NCBI GenBank assembly: GCA_023415605.1
Contig: JAEZKB010000241.1
Coordinates: 1 to 9,993 of the forward strand
Length of the DNA: 9,993 nucleotides
Origin: Pseudomonadota bacterium
GTDB taxonomy: Bacteria > Pseudomonadota > Alphaproteobacteria > Rhizobiales > Devosiaceae
Direction of reading: 5' to 3'
This document shows, piece after piece, positions 6,584 to 9,993 of this stretch. A program made the position numbers and the translations under genes. Numbering within the stretch: position 1 is the stretch's first letter; each line of letters starts with the position of its first letter. The notes under the pieces are model-generated. The model had not been told where the DNA came from. It saw only the letters and a list, made by a program, of their open reading frames with translations, and ran no database searches.

Positions 6584-7774
6584 CTACTTTCCGCCGATCG
6601 TCGCGTGCCAGTCGGGACGGCGCGGATCGCTGCGGAAACGTGCGTAATAGTCGCCCTTCTCCTCGTAGTAGCGCTCGTACTTGTCCATTTTCTCCGGGTC
6701 GAGTTCGACGCCGAGGCCTGGACCGGTCGGCACCGCAATAGCACCACCGACATAGCGCATCGGTCCGCCTGCGATGATGTCGTCGGTCAGATAGTGGTAG
6801 TGGGCATCGCCGGCGTAGATCATCTCCGGAACAGTCGCCGCAGTATGCAGCATGGCGGCGAGCTCGATGCCAAATTCGGAGCCGCTATGCATCGCGACGC
6901 CGATCCCGAAGCTGCGGCAAACCGCACAGAGATCCTTCACGCCGCGGGGGCCTTCCCAGTAATGGAGGTCGGTCAGGATGACGTCGACTGCACCGAGCCT
7001 GATTGCCGGCCCGAGATCGTCGAAGCGGGCAGGATACATGTTCGTGGCGATCGGCACCCGCACCTTCGATCGCACGGCAGCGTTCCCCTCGATGCCCCAT
7101 GATGGGTCCTCGAAATACTCGATATCGAGGTCTTCGAGCCGCTTTCCGATCCGTGTAGCCGTCGCGATCGACCAGGTGCCGTTAGGATCGATGCGGAGCC
7201 CGAAGTCATCACCCAGGCGCTCGCGGCAGAGCTCGAGCACCCGGGCCTCTTCCTTTGGCTCCATCACGCCGGCTTTGAGCTTCATGGCTCGCACGCCGAG
7301 CGTCTCGGCCAGCTCTTCGCAGTGATCGACGACGTCCTCGGCGGTATTGTCGTCCCGACCATGGGCGGTATCGTACCGCCAGAACAGGTAGCCGATGAAA
7401 TCGACCTTGTCGCGAATACGTCCGCCCATCAGGTCATGGACCGGACGGCTCAGCGCCTTCCCCTGGATATCGAGGCAGGCAATCTCGATGGCAGCGTAGA
7501 TGCGCGCATTCGACTGGAAGTAGGTGTTCCGCAGGATCTTCGCCTTGATGAGCTCGGTCCGGAACGGATCGAGTCCGACGAGCCGGTCCTTGAGCTTTGC
7601 CAAGGCGCCGCGCTGGTCGCCGCCACCGACTTCCCCGAGTCCGATGATGCCCTCGTCGGTAATCAGCTCGATGACGGTGCGCATGAAGTATCCAGGGTGC
7701 ACCCCCGTATTGCTGCGCAGCTGGGCGGACAGCGGGATGGCCACGCAGCGGGCACGCAAATCTACGATCTTCAT
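6584..7774 (-). CDS. gudD: Glucarate dehydratase-like enolase-superfamily enzyme
   Basis: Mg-dependent dehydratase of the enolase superfamily, 396 residues. It most likely removes water from D-glucarate or a related aldarate to give 5-keto-4-deoxyglucarate. The N-terminal capping domain (about 1-125) includes VIELITDEGIIGLGEVGGG. The barrel carries the expected catalytic set: MKLKAG with K165 and K167, metal ligands D196 (RIDPNGTWS) and E222 (YFEDPSWG), and N245 (ATNMYP). The general base H296 (VAMHSGSEFG) pairs with D323 (YAGDAHYHYL). This layout matches glucarate dehydratase; the chain is shorter than E. coli GudD. The ATG at 7774 was chosen because AGGAAGGAAAG lies just upstream and it overlaps the previous stop by four bases. 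An in-frame extension to 7930 lies inside the previous gene and looks non-coding. The exact aldarate, glucarate or galactarate, cannot be told from sequence alone. Confidence 0.88.
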   Translation of the reverse strand: MKIVDLRARCVAIPLSAQLRSNTGVHPGYFMRTVIELITDEGIIGLGEVGGGDQRGALAKLKDRLVGLDPFRTELIKAKILRNTYFQSNARIYAAIEIACLDIQGKALSRPVHDLMGGRIRDKVDFIGYLFWRYDTAHGRDDNTAEDVVDHCEELAETLGVRAMKLKAGVMEPKEEARVLELCRERLGDDFGLRIDPNGTWSIATATRIGKRLEDLDIEYFEDPSWGIEGNAAVRSKVRVPIATNMYPARFDDLGPAIRLGAVDVILTDLHYWEGPRGVKDLCAVCRSFGIGVAMHSGSEFGIELAAMLHTAATVPEMIYAGDAHYHYLTDDIIAGGPMRYVGGAIAVPTGPGLGVELDPEKMDKYERYYEEKGDYYARFRSDPRRPDWHATIGGK

Positions 7775-8535
7775 GTCGACTTTCCTTCCTCGATATGTCC
7801 TTGGCGCCCGCCTTTGACCCAGAGCGCATGTCTGTCCATAAGCCGCGGCGTCGGCGGATAGATGTCGCCGATCGGCTCCCCCGCTCGCACGCAGAGCGAT
7901 ATGAACGTTTCGACGTCTTCCTTGTCCCAAGCCTCTTGGGCGATCTCAGCAGCGAGTGCGCGAGGGATCACCACGACACCTTCCTGGTCGCCGACCACAA
8001 TGTCACCCGGAAAGACCGTCAGACCGCCGCAGGCAATGACGCCATTCGCCTCGACCGGATGGTGACTGACCATGATCGGCGGGGCGGCCGGCATGCTGTG
8101 GAACGTGGGAATATCGAACTGTCCGATTGAGGGGCTGTCGCGAAATCCCCCATCAGTGACGACACCCTCCACGCCGCGCATCATCATGCGCAGCATCAGA
8201 ATCTCGCCGCAGGACGCGGCGCTCGCATCCCCTCTCGAGTCGATCACCAGCACCTTGCCCGGCGGCATGGTCTCCACCGTGACACGCTGGACGTCGCGGC
8301 TGTTGTCGCGATTGAAGATGTTGCCGAGATCCTCCCGGTACGGCACGAGGCGCATCGTGTACGCCTCCCCCACCATCTGGCGCTTGCCGGGCGCCACGGG
8401 GTGCACTCCCCGCATGAACGTGTTCTTGAAGCCCCGTCGCAGCAGCAATGTCGTCAGCGTGGCGGTGCTGACCTTGCGCAGCATAGCGCGGACATCGTCG
8501 GTCAAAGGCGAGTCGGTAGCCGGTTCAGAGTTCAT
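7771..8535 (-). CDS. RraA/HMG-CHA aldolase-family protein, candidate keto-deoxy-aldarate aldolase
   Basis: A 254-residue member of the RraA-like fold family (often mislabelled as a menaquinone methyltransferase). It includes class II pyruvate aldolases that cleave 4-hydroxy-4-methyl-2-oxoglutarate. The active-site signature is complete: GEILMLRMMMRGVEGVVTDG spans 110-129, and R132 with D133 in GFRD provide the substrate and metal contacts. GDIVVGDQEGVVVIP (177-191) is the family's closing strand. This intact aldolase motif argues for a catalytic rather than RNase-inhibitor role. AAAGG lies seven bases before the ATG at 8535. The gene overlaps both neighbours by four bases (ABC ATPase upstream, dehydratase downstream). 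5-keto-4-deoxyglucarate is a 4-hydroxy-2-oxo diacid when numbered from its other end, so cleavage to pyruvate and tartronate semialdehyde is chemically reasonable. That role is inferred. Confidence 0.88.
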   Translation of the reverse strand: MNSEPATDSPLTDDVRAMLRKVSTATLTTLLLRRGFKNTFMRGVHPVAPGKRQMVGEAYTMRLVPYREDLGNIFNRDNSRDVQRVTVETMPPGKVLVIDSRGDASAASCGEILMLRMMMRGVEGVVTDGGFRDSPSIGQFDIPTFHSMPAAPPIMVSHHPVEANGVIACGGLTVFPGDIVVGDQEGVVVIPRALAAEIAQEAWDKEDVETFISLCVRAGEPIGDIYPPTPRLMDRHALWVKGGRQGHIEEGKST

Positions 8536-9560
8536 GACAAACCTTTGGACAGTGGGGCGATGTCATCGCGAATGCAGGCCTTGCTCCGCCCGGGGGCGAC
8601 CTCGACCAGTTCAGGAACGACCTGAGCGCAGGCCGGCAGCGTGTGTGGGCAGCGCGTGCGGAAGACGCAGCCAGACGGCGGGTTGATAGCGGAGGGAATA
8701 TCCCCAACCAGCAGCGGTCCTCTCTTCCCGGCCACGCGATGCGGATCAGGCGCTGCCGCCAGCAACGCGGCGGTGTAGGGGTGCAGTGGCCGCTCGAAGA
8801 TGTCCTTGGCCGGTCCGATCTCAACCAAGCGGCCGAGATAGAGGACAGCAACCCTGTCGGAGATGTGCCTAACGACGGCCAGGTCGTGCGAGATGAAGAA
8901 CAGTGTCAGGCCGAGCTGCTCTTTCAAATCCTGCAGCAGATTGATGACCTGCGCCTGGATCGAAACGTCGAGCGCCGACACCGGCTCGTCCGCAACGATG
9001 AAGTCGGGCTGCAGCGAGAGCGCGCGCGCGATGCCGATGCGCTGCCGCTGCCCGCCGGAGAACTCGTGGGGAAACCGACCCGCCGCTTCAGGCCGCAGAC
9101 CAACCCGCTCCAGCAATGTCTGCACGATGTGCCGACGATCGACCGGCGAACTACCGATGCGGTGAACCGTGAGCATCTCGAGCAATGCATCGCCGATGCG
9201 CATATGCGGATTGAGCGAGGAAAACGGATCCTGAAAGATGATCTGCATCCGACGCCGCAAAGCGCGCAACTGGGCCTTTGGCATGCCGGTCAATTCGACA
9301 CCGTCGAGCATGACGCGCCCTTCGCTGGGCTCAAGTAGGCGCAGGATGGTGCGACCTAGCGTGGACTTGCCGGAGCCGCTCTCGCCAACTACTGCGAGAA
9401 CTTCGCCCCGATTGATGTTTAGCGAGACGTCGTCGACCGCCTTGAGATGGCCGGTCACACGCTGCAAGATCCCGCTGCGCAGAGGGAACCACTTGCGTAG
9501 CTTGACCACCTCCAGCAACGGTTGGGTTGATGCTCCCTTGATCGTCTCAGTTGGCTGCAT
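8532..9560 (-). CDS. Dipeptide/oligopeptide-type ABC importer ATPase (DppF/OppF-like)
   Basis: Cytoplasmic ATPase subunit of a PepT-class ABC importer, 342 residues from the ATG at 9560. Walker A is GESGSGKST (59-67), the Q-loop glutamine is in IFQDPFSSLNP (Q110), the signature is FSGGQRQR (167-174), Walker B is FIVADEP (187-193), the D-loop follows as SALDV, and the H-loop histidine is H225. The C-terminal oligopeptide-transporter domain has HPYTAALL and cysteines at 298, 304, 311 and 329, a pattern linked in some Dpp/Opp ATPases to an iron-sulfur cluster. A TTG at 9602 would add 14 residues and is less likely. The gene overlaps the preceding ATPase gene by 14 bases and the RraA-family gene by four. 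Although the family is named for peptides, many members carry sugars or sugar acids; the operon suggests a uronate, oligouronide or aldarate substrate. Confidence 0.94.
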   Translation of the reverse strand: MQPTETIKGASTQPLLEVVKLRKWFPLRSGILQRVTGHLKAVDDVSLNINRGEVLAVVGESGSGKSTLGRTILRLLEPSEGRVMLDGVELTGMPKAQLRALRRRMQIIFQDPFSSLNPHMRIGDALLEMLTVHRIGSSPVDRRHIVQTLLERVGLRPEAAGRFPHEFSGGQRQRIGIARALSLQPDFIVADEPVSALDVSIQAQVINLLQDLKEQLGLTLFFISHDLAVVRHISDRVAVLYLGRLVEIGPAKDIFERPLHPYTAALLAAAPDPHRVAGKRGPLLVGDIPSAINPPSGCVFRTRCPHTLPACAQVVPELVEVAPGRSKACIRDDIAPLSKGLS

Positions 9561-9993
9561 GGACGGCCACCGAGAGTTCCTGCCAGAGCAGGCAACGGAC
9601 AATTCGACTTGAAGTTACGACGTCCAGCGCCGGCTCGGCAGCCGTGCACCGGATGCTGTCGACCGACTTGCAGCGCGGCGCGAACCGGCACCCTGGCGGA
9701 AGCTTGGTGAGATCCGGGACCATGCCGGGAATAGCATCGAGCCGCCCGGTCTCGCCTTGCAACGTCGGGACCGAACCCAACAGTCCGCGGGTGTAAGGAT
9801 GATGCGGTCGGTCGAGCACGTCTCGTACCGGGCCGCTCTCCATGATCCGGCCGGCATAGAGCACCGACATGCGATCGGCGATCTCGCTGACCACGCCGAG
9901 GTCATGGGTAATGAACAGCATCGACATGCCGAGCTCTGCTTGAAGGCGGCGCAGCAGCTCCAGAATCTGGGCCTGGATGGTGACGTCGAGAGC
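9547..9993 (-). CDS. ABC importer ATPase (DppD/OppD-like), C-terminal 148 residues only
   Basis: The frame is open to the right edge and begins inside the nucleotide-binding domain at the D-loop (ALDVTIQAQILELL). The Walker motifs and signature therefore lie outside the window. The H-loop histidine is H30 of the visible part (LFITHDLGVV). The C-terminal oligopeptide-transporter domain has HPYTRGLLGSVP and cysteines at 102, 108, 116 and 134, parallel to the neighbouring ATPase. A start at an internal methionine (9927) would be wrong because conserved sequence continues upstream. It pairs with the DppF-like protein as the second ATPase. The permeases and solute-binding protein are expected further right. 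Confidence 0.93.
   Translation of the reverse strand, partial: ALDVTIQAQILELLRRLQAELGMSMLFITHDLGVVSEIADRMSVLYAGRIMESGPVRDVLDRPHHPYTRGLLGSVPTLQGETGRLDAIPGMVPDLTKLPPGCRFAPRCKSVDSIRCTAAEPALDVVTSSRIVRCLLWQELSVAVHAAN

Noticed and set aside
1..9993. CRISPR array, phage genes or defence island
   Set aside because: No regularly spaced direct repeats, cas-like, phage structural or toxin-antitoxin motifs were seen on either strand.

Overview
The window is GC-rich (markedly so by eye), densely coding DNA, most like an alphaproteobacterium of the Hyphomicrobiales (rhizobial) type. The evidence is the uniform high-GC codon use, a small DUF6894-type protein common in that group, a tRNA-Arg(CCU) with an encoded CCA end, and a long operon for sugar-acid use built around a peptide-type ABC importer. 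The genus cannot be fixed from the sequence.

Left part (1-1882, plus strand): an aldo/keto reductase whose start codon is cut by the window edge, a Crp/Fnr-type regulator that follows at once, and a 79-residue DUF6894-like protein. The three are nearly contiguous and probably co-transcribed. They meet, stop codon to stop codon, a convergent MFS exporter gene (1879-3090, minus strand).

Middle (3091-3905): the only large non-coding stretch. It holds a complete tRNA-Arg(CCU) gene (3341-3417), an AT-richer segment, and a decayed N-terminal fragment of an IS110-family transposase on the minus strand. Upstream of that fragment lies a region with several hairpins, sited where IS110-group elements encode their structured guide (bridge) RNA. 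A tRNA next to an IS scar marks a plausible recombination boundary between the two gene blocks.

Right part (3906-9993, minus strand): one tightly packed operon that enters from beyond the right edge. In transcription order it contains two Dpp/Opp-type ABC ATPases (the first truncated by the edge), an RraA/HMG-aldolase-family protein, a glucarate-dehydratase-like enolase-superfamily enzyme, an Ldh_2-family 2-hydroxyacid dehydrogenase, a uronate-dehydrogenase-like SDR and an SMP-30/gluconolactonase-family lactonase. Five junctions overlap by 4-14 bases; the sixth has a 17-base gap.

Together these encode a coherent oxidative route for hexuronates: import, oxidation of uronate to aldarolactone (Udh), lactone opening (SMP-30), dehydration of aldarate to a keto-deoxy-aldarate (GudD-like), then probably retro-aldol cleavage. 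The usual last-step enzymes, the GarL or KdgD types and GarR, are absent from the visible part. The RraA-family protein and the Ldh_2 dehydrogenase occupy those slots, which is the most interesting biochemical hypothesis here.
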